From Vermamoeba vermiformis (lineage: Eukaryota > Tubulinea > Echinamoebida), in NCBI GenBank assembly GCA_045837725.1, contig JBEWZL010000113.1:1-64000 (forward strand): a stretch of DNA of 64,000 bases, written 5' to 3'. Positions 12,894 to 24,270 of this stretch are shown here, piece by piece. The notes below the pieces were generated by a model. The model did no database searches. It was not told where the DNA came from and saw nothing but the letters and a program-made list of their open reading frames with translations. Every line of letters begins with the position of its first letter. Within the stretch, counting starts at the first letter, position 1. The translations under genes and the position numbers were made by a program.

Positions 12894-13239
12894 TTATTCG
12901 TAGTACTTTGTTGGATCGATCTGATCTTCCAATGTAAGAACTTGGCTGTTTGATGTGAGTACTATATACTTCGAATTACTCCCTTTAGTATCGCAGGTAA
13001 TAGCTATACTCATTGGCAAACTGTCTAGATGCGGTATGTACTTGCTTAATAGATCTAGATTCAGCCCTTTTTTTGAATTTGCCATTGCAACCGTAAGTAC
13101 CACCGGCGGTTCTATCTCTGTCAGAACGGTTGCTGCAATGCCAAGCCTATAACTCTGCGAGTGACTTATCTTATCCCACTAAATTTGGCACACAGGAAAA
13201 GTTCAGAGCTCTGCTGGTAACATTCCCGAAAATCTTCAT
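12894..13239 (-). CDS. Small protein of unknown function (start uncertain)
   Basis: The 3' exon (12894 to about 13144) reads as about 83 sensible residues with an alternating beta-like pattern (PPVVLTVAMANS, SMPMSIAIT-like and NSKYIVLTSNSQVLTL), ending KYYE. Upstream an ATG at 13239 opens a short exon that could be joined by an intron of only about 37 bp, which is shorter than other introns here. The gene converges with the coiled-coil gene only 58 bp away. No family recognised; it could be an assembly chaperone or signalling adaptor by size alone, but nothing shows this. Confidence 0.4.
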
Positions 13240-13440
13240 GAATTGGGCGTGCACGTTTTTTCACTTAAGAAAGTGATTAATATGTAACAACGCGAGATTT
13301 AGGTGTACCTAATGATCACTGAAGTCTCAGAGTAGATATCCCACAATTGCGATGGACTCTAGTGTACCGTAAGTTTACCGCTCTTTTCGAAGCTCGCAAT
13401 ATCGGTTCTCCTCTCAAAATCGGCAGTTTAATTGCTATTC

Positions 13441-13510
13441 AACCGATATCAGATTTTGTGACATCAATTTGCTGTCAAAGAAGTAAATTTTGAACGTTAG
13501 CGAATTTTGT
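13441..13510 (+). promoter_or_regulatory. Conserved upstream block, copy A
   Basis: The block starts with AACCGATATCAGATTTTGTG, which occurs again at 14935-14954, and is followed in both copies by a similar run (CAATTTGCTGTCAAAG here, GCTGTCAAAGGTATAAATTT there). It lies about 60-130 bp before the start of the first propeller-like gene. The shared position in front of both tandem paralogues suggests a promoter element or a duplicated core promoter. Confidence 0.5.
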
Positions 13511-13567
13511 TTTGATTCGCAGCATGATTTATTATTTGACGAGCTATACATATAACAGCACCCCTCG

Positions 13568-14900
13568 ATGTTAAATATGTCCCCGAAATTTCTGTTATCA
13601 ATAGCACTCGTACTACTTAGCCTCTCTTCGTCGCTGGCAATCGAGGTATACTAAGCAAATTCCCACAAACTAATAATATTCAAAAGATCTGCATCTAACT
13701 TTACAACTTTAGTTTTTGAATGTAACCGCCACATCAAGTGTTTTTGGCACTACTTCATACCCCGAAATGATATTTAAAGCAGGCGGAGATTGCATCGTGG
13801 TCGCCGATCATTCTCCGCTTGACAATGCTGTCTACTTCCGAATCCTCCGAAGAAACGCAACGAGCCAATACGACGAGATCTATAATGATACTACCTCGTA
13901 CGCTAATGACGTGACTACCAATGGAAACTGGTTTGGAGCTCTTGGAGGCTACAGTAGCGGATATCATTTATTCCAGCTGGATTCGAACAACCAAATAACC
14001 AACGGTCAAACCCTGCCAGACACTAAAAGTGGATTAGGATACCTTCTTTCCGACAATACATTCGTCTTCATCAATGCTACAACCATTCGCACTTACAAGA
14101 TCTCGAGTGGAGTATGGACGGTCATTCAGGAAATTTCCTCGCAGGGTGTTTCCGTTCAACTCAAATCGAAATTCAGAGTTACCTCGAATACTATGGCTGG
14201 TATTAGTACCAACCTTCAACAAACGAATGGTACTATTTACTATTGGACTCGAAACGCAGATCTGACTTGGTCACTTGCTGGAAGCATTGACTTCGATGAT
14301 ATTCACCCAGCATGGGCCTTATGGAATGGTGATAGTGCGCTTTTCGTTGGCGATCCTGGTCTCGGTGTTCTGAGAATTTACACGAAGAATAGCACTGGCG
14401 AATGGACTTACGAAAACTACCCTCAAAGTCTTCTGCCGAGCATTACTGGTGTCGGATACTTCCCGGCAATGATGGTGTTACTCAATGAAAATTCAGCGGT
14501 ACTTTCAGCTCCTCAAGACGGTTACCCACAAATGGATCGCGTTGGTGCCGCAGTGATTATGACACGTGTCAATGGGGTTTGGAACTTCACGACATTGATC
14601 AAATCTGATGTTAGTCTCTACTTGTTCAGCGCTGGTTTAGACGCAAATGACTACGACATTGTGTTTTATTCCGCTGTAACTCCGACAACTACTGCCTTTT
14701 ACACGTTGCCGTACAGCACTGTCGTTGCTCCCGATGGCTCAAATAACTCTCCTAACAGCGATTCGAACAATCCCGCGTCTAGTAGCGGCCCGTCAACTTC
14801 TTCGGGACCAAATAGCACTCCTTCTATGACCAGCGGACTTTCGATAGTAATGCCAATGTATTTAATTCAATTGTTTGCCGTAGTTGCGTTGATTTATTAA
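13568..14900 (+). CDS. GPI-anchored propeller-like surface protein, copy 1
   Basis: Exon 1 (13568-13645) encodes a signal peptide ending SSSLAIE; an intron of 67 bp leads in phase 0 to the second exon (13713-14900). The ectodomain of about 350 residues has repeated blades of the style ..VWTVIQEISS and TRNADLTWSLAGS, then FVGDPGLGVLRIYTKN, which recall FG-GAP/beta-propeller repeats. It has many N-x-S/T sites. It ends with a Ser/Asn/Pro-rich stalk (NSDSNNPASSSGPSTSSG) and a hydrophobic tail without basic residues (MYLIQLFAVVALIY), as in GPI-anchored proteins. The neighbour at 15077 is a close paralogue with the same intron position. Likely a cell-surface adhesion or recognition protein; the ligand is unknown. 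Confidence 0.75.
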
Positions 14901-14934
14901 ATGAATTTAATAAACGATACTACCAACGCCCGAC

Positions 14935-15010
14935 AACCGATATCAGATTTTGTGCCATTAATTTACTAAAGCTGTCAAAGGTATAAATTTCAAATGTTAA
15001 CGAAGGTTAA
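14935..15010 (+). promoter_or_regulatory. Conserved upstream block, copy B
   Basis: This is the partner of the block at 13441. The first 20 bases are identical, and weaker matches continue through GCTGTCAAAG to TAACGAA. It lies 67-142 bp upstream of the second propeller-like gene, inside the 176 bp between the two paralogues. It was probably copied with the gene and kept because it acts in transcription. Confidence 0.5.
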
Positions 15011-15076
15011 AAACAGATTCAATACTCATTTTATTTACTTTCTACTGTAGAACAACACAATATTTGCATCAAAAAT

Positions 15077-16482
15077 ATGCAGTTACGTGTTCAATTCTCT
15101 ATTCTCTTGGTGCTGCTGGGCCTATCCGCAACGTTGGCAATCGAGGTATACAGAAAAATACTTTTATCAACAATTTAGTTGGACTTCGTGAATCAGATTG
15201 TTAAATAACGACTCAATTATTTATTTGCGAAGGTTTAATAAGAAAATTAATTCGAAGCAAATTAAATCAGTGGATGATCTGACATTTACGTCTTTAGTTT
15301 CTGAATGTAACCGTCAACGCGAGCCTCTTTGGTGCAACTCAATATCCGGGTGTACTTTTCCAAGCAGGAGGAGACAGCATTGTTGTTGCAGACCAATCTC
15401 CGATCGACAACAATCCCTACTTCCGAATCCTGCGTCGAAACTCCACTTCTCAATACGACGAGATCCACAGGGAACTGTTGTTCGCTAACGACGTCGCCAC
15501 AAACGGAAACTGGCATGGATACCTGAAAAGCGCCTACCTGGATGGCGGTTATTACTTGTTTCAACTGGATTCGAACAACAACGTCACAAACACGCATTAT
15601 TTCCACGACTTAACGTCTGGCTTTGGAACTCTTTTGTCGGACAATTCGTTTGTTTTCGCCAATCCATCAATGATTCAGACCTACGTCATTAAAGACGGCA
15701 ATTGGACGCTCATCCAGACAATTGAAGTTCAGCGCCTTGTAACGTACTACAAATGGAGTTTCCACGCTGACTCGAGCACAATGTCTGGCTTGACTACCAA
15801 TGCTGAACGGACTAACGGTACTATCTTGTATTGGACTCGGAACGCGGATCTGACTTGGTCTCTCGCTGGCAGCGTTGACTTTGGCAACAATATTTATCCT
15901 AATTGGGCAAGATGGAATGGAGGCGATACTATCTTCGTCGGAGATCCTGGCAACAGACTTCTCAGAGTTTACACGAAGAACAGCACTGATGAATGGACTT
16001 ACCAGAACTACCCTCAGACTTTGGCTGGCATCACGGGTGTTGGATACTTCCCTTCAAGTTGCGTACTAGTGGATGCTAACACCGCCGTGCTTTCTGCCCC
16101 TCAAGACGGAGCCACAGTCAACGACCCACGAGTTGGCGCGTCAGTTGTGATGGCACGCGGCAGCGGCGGTTGGAATTTCACGACAGTTTTCAAAGCAGAT
16201 CGAAATCTGTACTTGTTCAGCGCTGGATTGGACATTAATGACTACGATTTGGTTTTCTATTCAGTCGTATCAGCCAAAACTACAACTTTTTATACGCTGC
16301 CTCTTAGTGCTGGTACGCCGAATAGCGCAGACAACCCACCTAGTAACGAGTCGAACAATCCTTCGAGCAGCAATACGCCTTCATCTATGCCTAGCTTCGA
16401 CAACGTTCCGGTAGCATCTACTGGATTTTTGGTAGCAATGCCGTCATTGGTCGTCCTGGCAACGATTTGGATTCTTTTGTGA
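15077..16482 (+). CDS. GPI-anchored propeller-like surface protein, copy 2
   Basis: Same plan as the gene at 13568. Exon 1 (15077-15145) is a signal peptide ending ATLAIE, followed by a longer intron (152 bp) and one large exon (15298-16482). Blades such as TRNADLTWSLAGSVDFG and VGDPGNRLLRVYTKN align with copy 1 throughout. The Ser/Asn/Pro stalk (NESNNPSSSNTPSSMPS) and terminal hydrophobic segment (LVAMPSLVVLATIWILL) again suggest a GPI anchor. Identity to copy 1 is highest in the middle blades and lowest in stalk and tail. Role inferred only from the architecture: surface recognition or adhesion. Confidence 0.75.
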
Positions 16483-16857
16483 TTTAAAAGTAAAGTGACA
16501 GTTTAAATGGTGTTGTCTGCATAAATATACGACTAAAATCAATGAATCATTACCATTTATTCAAGTAATATTAAGCGTGGCGCGCGAACACGTGCAACAG
16601 CTCCCAAAAAGAGAAACTTTTTTCTTTGAAACGAAACAACTTTTATCAATTTTATTCGCATTATAATGTTAGGAGTCACGTGTCGGACTCCCTGTTATGA
16701 GTATTAGTTGTTTTTGTGTTTTTTTGGAAGATCAAATCCCAATCGAGTGAAGCCAAGCCGAACTTCCTTTTTTGTATTTTACTCCGCGGTCGGCTGTATA
16801 AATAGTTATCGGCAGTACTGGACGAAAGTATTTTTATCGAAGTTTATACAGACTGCA

Positions 16858-18954
16858 ATGAGAGCGATAGCGCTTATATTGTTTTTGTTTCCTGTTGTTT
16901 TTGCTGGGCAGATCAGCTTCAAATTAGACGACTACGGCCTATCTCAGTTTTTTTATAATGGTCAACCTATCTTGAACGCCTCGAGCTCATTCTTCTGCTT
17001 CGGTTACACTCTTACTCACCCAAATGCCACTAAACAATTTATTTACCAAGATCAATCCATACTCAATGGACAAAACAAGAGCGTCGATGCGGATGGAAAT
17101 GGTTTCACTATACTTCGAGATGATTATAAATATTATTGCAGATATTCTGTGCCAGTTGAAAGTGAATTTATGATTTCCTGCGAAGTTTCGAATCTACATC
17201 CAAGCGCCTCTATGAGTGGATGGGCGTTCGCTTTGATGAGAAGAATGAAACCACCTGCAGAAGTGACGATATTTAATCGAGGAGAAACTGGTTTTGACGA
17301 GGCTTCGTATTCGGTTGTTACCACATCGGGCGGAGACTTTGCAATGGTTGCTTATCCTATGAGCTACCGAGTTCCAACAACAATCGCCACCACAACAAAC
17401 TACGATGAATACTCGATGTCTGCTTACTGGAGTCCCCGTAAAGCGGAAGGTAATTCATTGCAACATTTTTTTTGAGGATCCAACTCACACGTTTTCATCC
17501 AGACTTCATTCCGGTTGGTGGCAGTATTACTTTAAAATGGAAAATTAAATTTTTTGCCCTTAATACCGATATTCTAGAGATGGCTCAAGAGCCCTTCGAT
17601 TTATTCACTGAGCAGTACCCAATGACCTTAAATTGGCCCGATCGGTAACCTTTTAATTAACAAATTGGAGAAGCTCAATAATTCTAACGATTTTAGACGT
17701 CCTATCCTCACTCACTTTGCGGCATCTGGTTTCCATGCATCCCCGACCAACCCTCGTGGTTTTTTCAACCAACCGGAAGCAGATTTCGTTAGCGAATCTG
17801 GCAAAGCTAATTTCAAGACAACTCTCCTTGCTTCAGCGAGAGATATGGTCAATAATATGAAAGCTGTCAATGCGCAAGGCATGATCTTGTGGGATATGGA
17901 AGGTGAAGAATTGCCTCATGCAATCACGTACATAGGAGATCCAATTCACGCTGAGCTCATGGCGCCAGAAATGGTCGGTGCCATTGATGAGTACTTCAAA
18001 ATCATCACCGACGCAGGATTCAAGTGTGGTTTGACCATTAGACCTCAACAGATGGAGTTTGGTTCGGAAGTGCCCGTTGGTCCTTGTGTCAACAACTCGG
18101 TCTACATTCATTACAATGGCGACTTTCAGAAGAAAGGATACACGTGCATTAACGACGTCTATTATATCTCGTTGCCTTACTTCCAACCACCAGGAGGAGA
18201 ACCAACCGAAATTATGATCAACAAAATGAAGTACGCCAAAGAGCGATGGGGCTGCACAATCTTCTACGTAGACTCTAATGCTCATCCCGGTGCATTCGCA
18301 TATCCTTCAGACATTCATGAAGCCGTTTTGGATGCCGTACCTGGTATTCTGGTGCTACCTGAAAATGATTATCCGCGTTACTTCAGATCCATGGCTCCTT
18401 ACGGTGAAATTGATATGAACGTTTGGTTTCAAGATTCAATGTACCCTGAATCATTTGCAGCTATCAACGTTCAAGACGGAGCTCTGAACATTGAGCTTCT
18501 GACCGAATCTACTCTACGCGGCAACGTGTTTCTCGCTCGTGGCTGGTTCAGTGATACAAGAACAACAGACCTATATTCTATTCTGCAAAGCGTTGAAAAG
18601 AACTATACTTACAGCATCGATGGCGCAACTGAAGTTCAAGGCTACGTCGGACAGAAAATTAGCATTGGTGTCACTTTGACTGCCGATAGGAAGTCTGGAA
18701 TTACCTTTGATTGGCAGGCTACAAAAGCAACTATAATACCAGATTACAATCAATTCCTCTCAACAGTGGAAGTTGTTTACAACGAGCCTGGAACTTACAC
18801 CGTCGATCTGATTGTTCGTCGTGGAATCACTGCAAAGAACCATACTGTCACGGTCAACGTTACATTGGACCCTTCGAAAACTAGTGGAAGTTCGGTCTTG
18901 GAAGCGTCAGTGCTCTTTTTGGTAGCAATATTATTTCTAAAATTAGTTTATTAA
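16858..18954 (+). CDS. Secreted/GPI-anchored TIM-barrel-like glycosidase candidate with PKD domain
   Basis: Three exons (16858 to about 17449; about 17504-17646; about 17697-18954) give about 665 residues. The N-terminus is a signal peptide (MRAIALILFLFPVVFAG). An N-terminal beta-sandwich-like part is followed by a region that reads like a TIM barrel: GMILWDMEGEELPHA, then FKCGLTIRPQQ, then IFYVDSNAHPGAF, then ILVLPENDYPRY. Acidic residues at strand ends (WDMEGEE, YVDSN, PEND) are where glycosidases keep their catalysts, but no CAZy family was recognised. Near the end NEPGTYTVDLIVRR is a PKD-domain signature. The C-terminal hydrophobic tail (EASVLFLVAILFLKLVY) suggests a GPI anchor. Activity is inference. 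Confidence 0.65.
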
Positions 18955-18997
18955 GAATAAATAAATAAAGGCGTATGTCACATTTACGACCTATGAA

Positions 18998-21900
18998 TTA
19001 CGCAGAATTGATGCTTGAATTCGTGGTTTGCGTGCCATTATTGACCAGTTCGCCGCTTTTAATGTCTTCAGAGGCCGAATAGAACTTCTCGGTCAATGAA
19101 TCTTCAGGCACTTCAGCTTCATCTTCATGTCGATCACCTTTCGTGCTGTCATCATCTTCATTTTCATGAGTGCTGAAGTACTCGTCGTTACTAGCCTCAA
19201 TGCCGTTCTGGCTCGATTCTTCGCTTTCGGCGCCTAGCGATCGTCGCATACTGAGCAGATCTCGCAACTCTTCCGTATTTTGAAGAGTTGGAGCCTCGCC
19301 CTTTTTGTAGATCCCAAATATAACTCTAGCATGTCGCTTTGATTCGAAATCTACGAGCACTGAGAGCTTCGTGCAATGATAATTGAACTTGGCGCTGCTC
19401 AAGATCGGGTTGTTCCAGAAAAGTGTCAAAATGTCATTCACTTGCGTGCCGTCTTCTTCGGTCCAAGAAACTTCGTATGACACGTAAGCCTCTGTACCAC
19501 TCAAGCGCGAGTTGGATCCGGTACCAAAGCTAACGTCCGCATCAGAAGAGATCTAAAAGTGGTATTAGTAAATAGCGGCAAAAAATAACTTAAATTGGCC
19601 AGTCTTACTTTCTCTGCTGGTATTCTGCCCCAAAAGCCGTGCTTCAAGACAGTGTCACTTCGCTTCAATTCGAATGGCGTATCGTTCATGATCGTAACTT
19701 CAACCGACTTGTAGGCCTTGTTGATCTTATGCTACAAACACAATTGTTAGATTGTGTTGATATTAGACAACCGGTGGCAAAAGACTTACTCTCCAGCTCT
19801 CCGCAATCATGTTGTGCTTCTCAATCGCAGCAACTTGAGAAGATTTCAGGCCTTCAAGTGCCACGTCATCAACATGAGTCTTCTTGTGCTTGTTGATCTT
19901 GTGGTGCGTGACTTTCTCTAGCGATCTTTTATCCACTTTGCTACGTCGACTACGTTGTTGCTCTAGGTGGCCTTGTTCATCGTAGTACACTCGGAAGGTA
20001 ATGCCATCACTTTCGCGGTCTTGTTCGACTCTGAAAGCAGGCGTTGCTTGGTGGTAAAACTTTGTACGAAGGCCAAACGCCGTCTTCGTGAAGTAAAAGC
20101 CACATCGCTCTTTCATATTGATCAGAGACACTAATAAAAATGTCAGTATTTAAATACGCGTATGACTCCATTGTCTTACTCGTAGTGTTTTTCTCGGCAC
20201 CAGCGAGATTGGCAGGGCTGGACTTGGCAAGAGCTCTACTCAGTCGCTTGGGTTCGCGAAGGACGTTGTGGTTCTCCTTCAAGCCCTTGGCAAGTTCTTC
20301 AGGAGCAAAAGTGACATTCTTCACGTGAATGATCTGGCCCTCCTCGTCCATCATCAGGCCGTTGTTGAGATTGATGTTGTTGGCGTTCACTTCAATGTTG
20401 TTCTGATTGATGTTGTTGAAGGTTGTCGGGATGTCACCAACACTGTACGATCGGCTTCGCCTCAAGATTGACTTGCCGCTACCGGTCAACGAGGTTCTTT
20501 CCGGAGATCCGTCTGTCTTTGACGCGGTTGCCGTGACGGGCTTGGGCTTAGGTCCTTTAGATCCAAACATAGGCTTAACAGGCGCATTCTTCTCGTCGCT
20601 TGACATAGCCCTGTTAGATCTTGTTCGCTTCAGCAAGCTCTTGGGAGCATGAGGTGGGCTTGAGATGGACTTGGTACAGTACACGACCCAGCCTTCAAGA
20701 CCCGTGAACAGGTACGAGCTGTCAGCTAGCACGTGAATTGTCTCGCTGCTGCCAGGAGCAATATTCTCGGGAGGCAAAGTACCCTGCAGCCAATGTCAGT
20801 AATGCAATTCGTTGTGAATGTACGAGTTCAACCCACCCAGCTACCACGGTCCATTCGCCACTTGATTCGGCGAAGGTAATTAGGCGTGCGATTATCGATA
20901 GTGATTCTCATCAGAGGAGATTTCTTCTTGTCCTCGGGCTTTTCCGTGCGCTTCTGGTAATGGCTAATAATCCTATTGATAGCAGAAACAGCACGACCAA
21001 CACCGTCTTGGCTTCTAATTTGCTCACCTACAAAGACTTAGCAAGAACTCTCTAGGCTTCTAGCCCATGCTAACTTACCAATACTGGCAGCGCGTTGGAT
21101 CATCTTTTGATCGGTCAACATAATATCGATACTCTTTGAGAGCTTCTCGGTGGTGATGCTCTTCACGCTCATGTGCGAAGGTCCAACGCCAAGGTCCTCA
21201 ATTCTCTTGGCCCAGAAGAACTGATCGCCGAAGAAAGGCACGATCATAGTCGGAATACCAGCACGCAAGGCAGCAGCAGTAGTACCAGCACCACCGTGTT
21301 GAATAGTCCCTGCGCATTGAGGGAACAACCAATCGTGAGGCACGTTGTCAACAGGGAAGATGTAGTCAGGATATTCTTCAGCACCCATGCCTCCCCAGCC
21401 CTTTGACAACACAGCTCGTGCGCCAGACATCTTGACAGCTTCAAAGATCGTCTTTGTGAGGCCATCGGGATCTTCAACAGTCACGGAACCGAAGCCGATG
21501 TAGATAGGCTTTGGTCCAGCTTCGAGCCACTTGACAAGCTTGGGGTCGGGCTTGTAGTTTTTGTCAGGTTCCATGAACCAGTAGCCCGTGACGTCAATGT
21601 ACTCAGGCCAGTCCTAGCTCACGTTAGTACCGCAAAAATGGATTGGCAATGTACACTTACGTGAGGCTTAGGGAGCACGGAAGGACTCCAACAGTACAAG
21701 AATGGAATGTGACGATCGGAGTGGATACGATAATCAGTAATTCCCAAGAAAGGAAGACCGAGTACTTGAGATCTGAACTTGTTCAAAATGCTTCTCATGG
21801 GCTGGAACATGCCTTGCTCCATAGCCACAAAGCTGCTGTAATTGTAGATAGGCGATGCAGCGGAGCTGACGGCGAAGGGCTAGTGACTGTTAGAACGCAC

Positions 21901-24270
21901 GTCAAGCAAATAGCTCGTTGGTAACTTACATTCGGGAACTGCGTGGTTCTGGTCCAAGGGATCGTGAATACTTCAACGAGAGGAATGCCAAGCTTCTCGG
22001 CAATTGAAGGGCCTGCCATACACGCGGGGTTCTCCAAGATGACGTCCGTGTCAGTCTTACAGGCGTCCCAACAGGTCACGAGCAAGTCAGCCATGAAGTG
22101 AGTGAACTTGCTGAGGGCCTCTTTGAAAAATGAAATGGAGAACATGTCGTTCTTGACGCAGAGTGCCATCAAGTCTTTGGGATCGCCAGCCAGCGGGTAG
22201 AACGCCAATCCGTTATCTTCGACGAACTTTCGATGAGCCTCGTGAGTAGCGATCTTGCACTTGTGGCCGTAAGTCTCCAAGCGAAGAGCCAATGCAATGA
22301 CAGGTTGAACATCACCACGACTGCCAACGATCATAAAAGTAAAGCGAAGATTTTTATCCGAGGCCACTATGAACAGAAGTGCATTAGTGACAAGTTCAGT
22401 GTACACGAGACCAACACTTACTGATTTCATCACTGCTCTCTTCTTGGATAACCTTGGCGTAGTCAGAAAGCTTGGGAGAACTTGAGCCTCGCTTTTGCTC
22501 GGCCAAATGCAAGCACTTCTTCAACAACGTGAAGGCGTTGTGACGATACAAAAACGTGTTGAAAAAGAAGGACTCGTCCTTAGTTTTGATCAGAATAGAA
22601 TTCGGGAACAAAAACAAGCTGTTCTGTTTCTTGATTTGAATGACATCTCTGAACGGAATAACAACCTGAAACCAAACGTCAATATGAGTTTCTGACAATG
22701 AGCGGACTAAAACGTACGATGTTTTTGACGCCAAAGATGTTCGAGTAGAAACAGACGTAGTTTTGCGAGACGTACATTCGTCCCGAATGACTGATCATTC
22801 GTACAAGACTGCAAGAATAGCCTGAAAATTATTGGATTAGATTTCAATTTGTTCTGAATAGAATAAGAAACGAAAAATAAATTCTAAAACTCATTCTTGT
22901 GCGTTTATGCATAAACGAACTTACTTTCAATTAAGACCTCCGATTCGGGCAATTGGAATCGTTTGTGAAATATTGTGTTCTCGGTGCTGTTAATGTCCTT
23001 CGTATCAATAGCACCGTTCGAGCTTTCTTCATCGTGAGGTGGCATGTCTTCCTCTTCTTCTTTGTCCTCTGCTTGAGGCTTTTTCAGACTTTCATCTCTG
23101 AGTTTTAAAATCTCTTCTTTCAATGCATCAACGTCTTGACTAATGCTCGAGAAATAGAACTTAAAAGGATATTAGTATCTTATTAACGGATTATATTAGT
23201 AAGAGGCTACTTCTTGACCATCGCGAGTGTTCACTTGAAATCCGTTCGAGTACATGTACGAGTTGACCGTATGGATAAATTCAACAGTACGCAAAGGTAT
23301 AATAGCCTGTTTTATACATAAATCAGCCATCTGTTATATTGCACGACGAAAGATCCAGTCACAGCTCGTTAGCTTGGAAAATTGGATTCGAATTTACGAA
23401 GCAATTGCAGAATCAGCTCGAAAAAACATACCAGAACATTAGATTGGTCTGTTGGCGTCCCAATCTTAGATCGCATTGCTTCGATCCATTCATCGCGATC
23501 TGATTCATTGGCCGCAAACAAGTACCAAGTCTTGCGAGTTGTCGTGATCGAGAAGCTAAAATTTTTCTTGGTGATTTCAGGACCTACTTTCTCGACAGAA
23601 TGGATGTCACACCAATTAATAATACTTTTAGGGTTATATCGGTGCTAAAAAGAAGAGTTAGTGACAACCCTTTAACGGATGTGAGTCACGTACTTCCGGC
23701 TTCTTGCAAAAGATAATGGCGTCGCTCTCAACGAAGACATATAGCTTCCTCCAATATGTCTCTCGGGAGGATTTGAATAAATAGCCTTCTTTGATAATTC
23801 TTTCTTGCTGTCATAAGAAAAAACGGAACAAAATTAGATCCGCGACACTTTGATGCTCCGCGTTTTTGAAATTTTAAATAGCTTACCAAAGGTTTATGAA
23901 TATCGACAAAGAATATTAAATGGTCTTCAGCGATGCAGAACTTTCCGAAGACCGTTTTGTCTCCTTGAATGAACGAGCATGGGAAATCTGAAAAAAAAAA
24001 AGCAATCTTAGCACCACACCTTAAGATAATACTCTCTGTTCGATAAATACCTTTTATCAACTTCTCTTCCTTCGGTAGACTGAAGACTTGGCGTACCATA
24101 CTCTCAATCTCTGGATTACCAACAACAGGCTCTACATTCTCGTCTTCCTCTTCACTGTCCATTGACATTGTTCGCCCTACGCAATGTATTAATAACTTGC
24201 TCGAACGGTGGTCCAAAAATTGGCGACAGTACTTACAGAGTGATCCGGCTAAGGCAGAAACTTCAGCCAT
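18998..24270 (-). CDS. Sterol 3-beta-glucosyltransferase with GRAM-PH-GRAM and C-terminal beta modules
   Basis: About 18 exons from the ATG at 24270 to the stop at 18998 encode roughly 1,400 residues. Order: acidic N-terminus; GRAM domain (FPCSFIQGDKTVFGKFCIAE); PH domain (KEGYLFKSSRETYWRKLYVF ... FAANESDRDEWIEAM); acidic linker; second GRAM (GRMYVSQNYVCFYSN ... VIPFRDVIQI); then a UGT80/Atg26-type glycosyltransferase with GSRGDVQPVIALALRLETYG and the donor-site run GTIQHGGAGTTAAALRAGIP. Such enzymes add UDP-glucose to membrane sterols; GRAM and PH domains bind phosphoinositides or acidic lipids. After the catalytic part come two similar modules, RITIDNRTPNYLRR...GSWVG and VTIMNDTPFELKR...GFWGR, each leading to a GTE.YV.Y or similar strand, separated by a basic, Asn-rich linker. 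These recall aegerolysin-like sandwiches. The catalytic assignment is firm; the tail is tentative. Confidence 0.88.
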
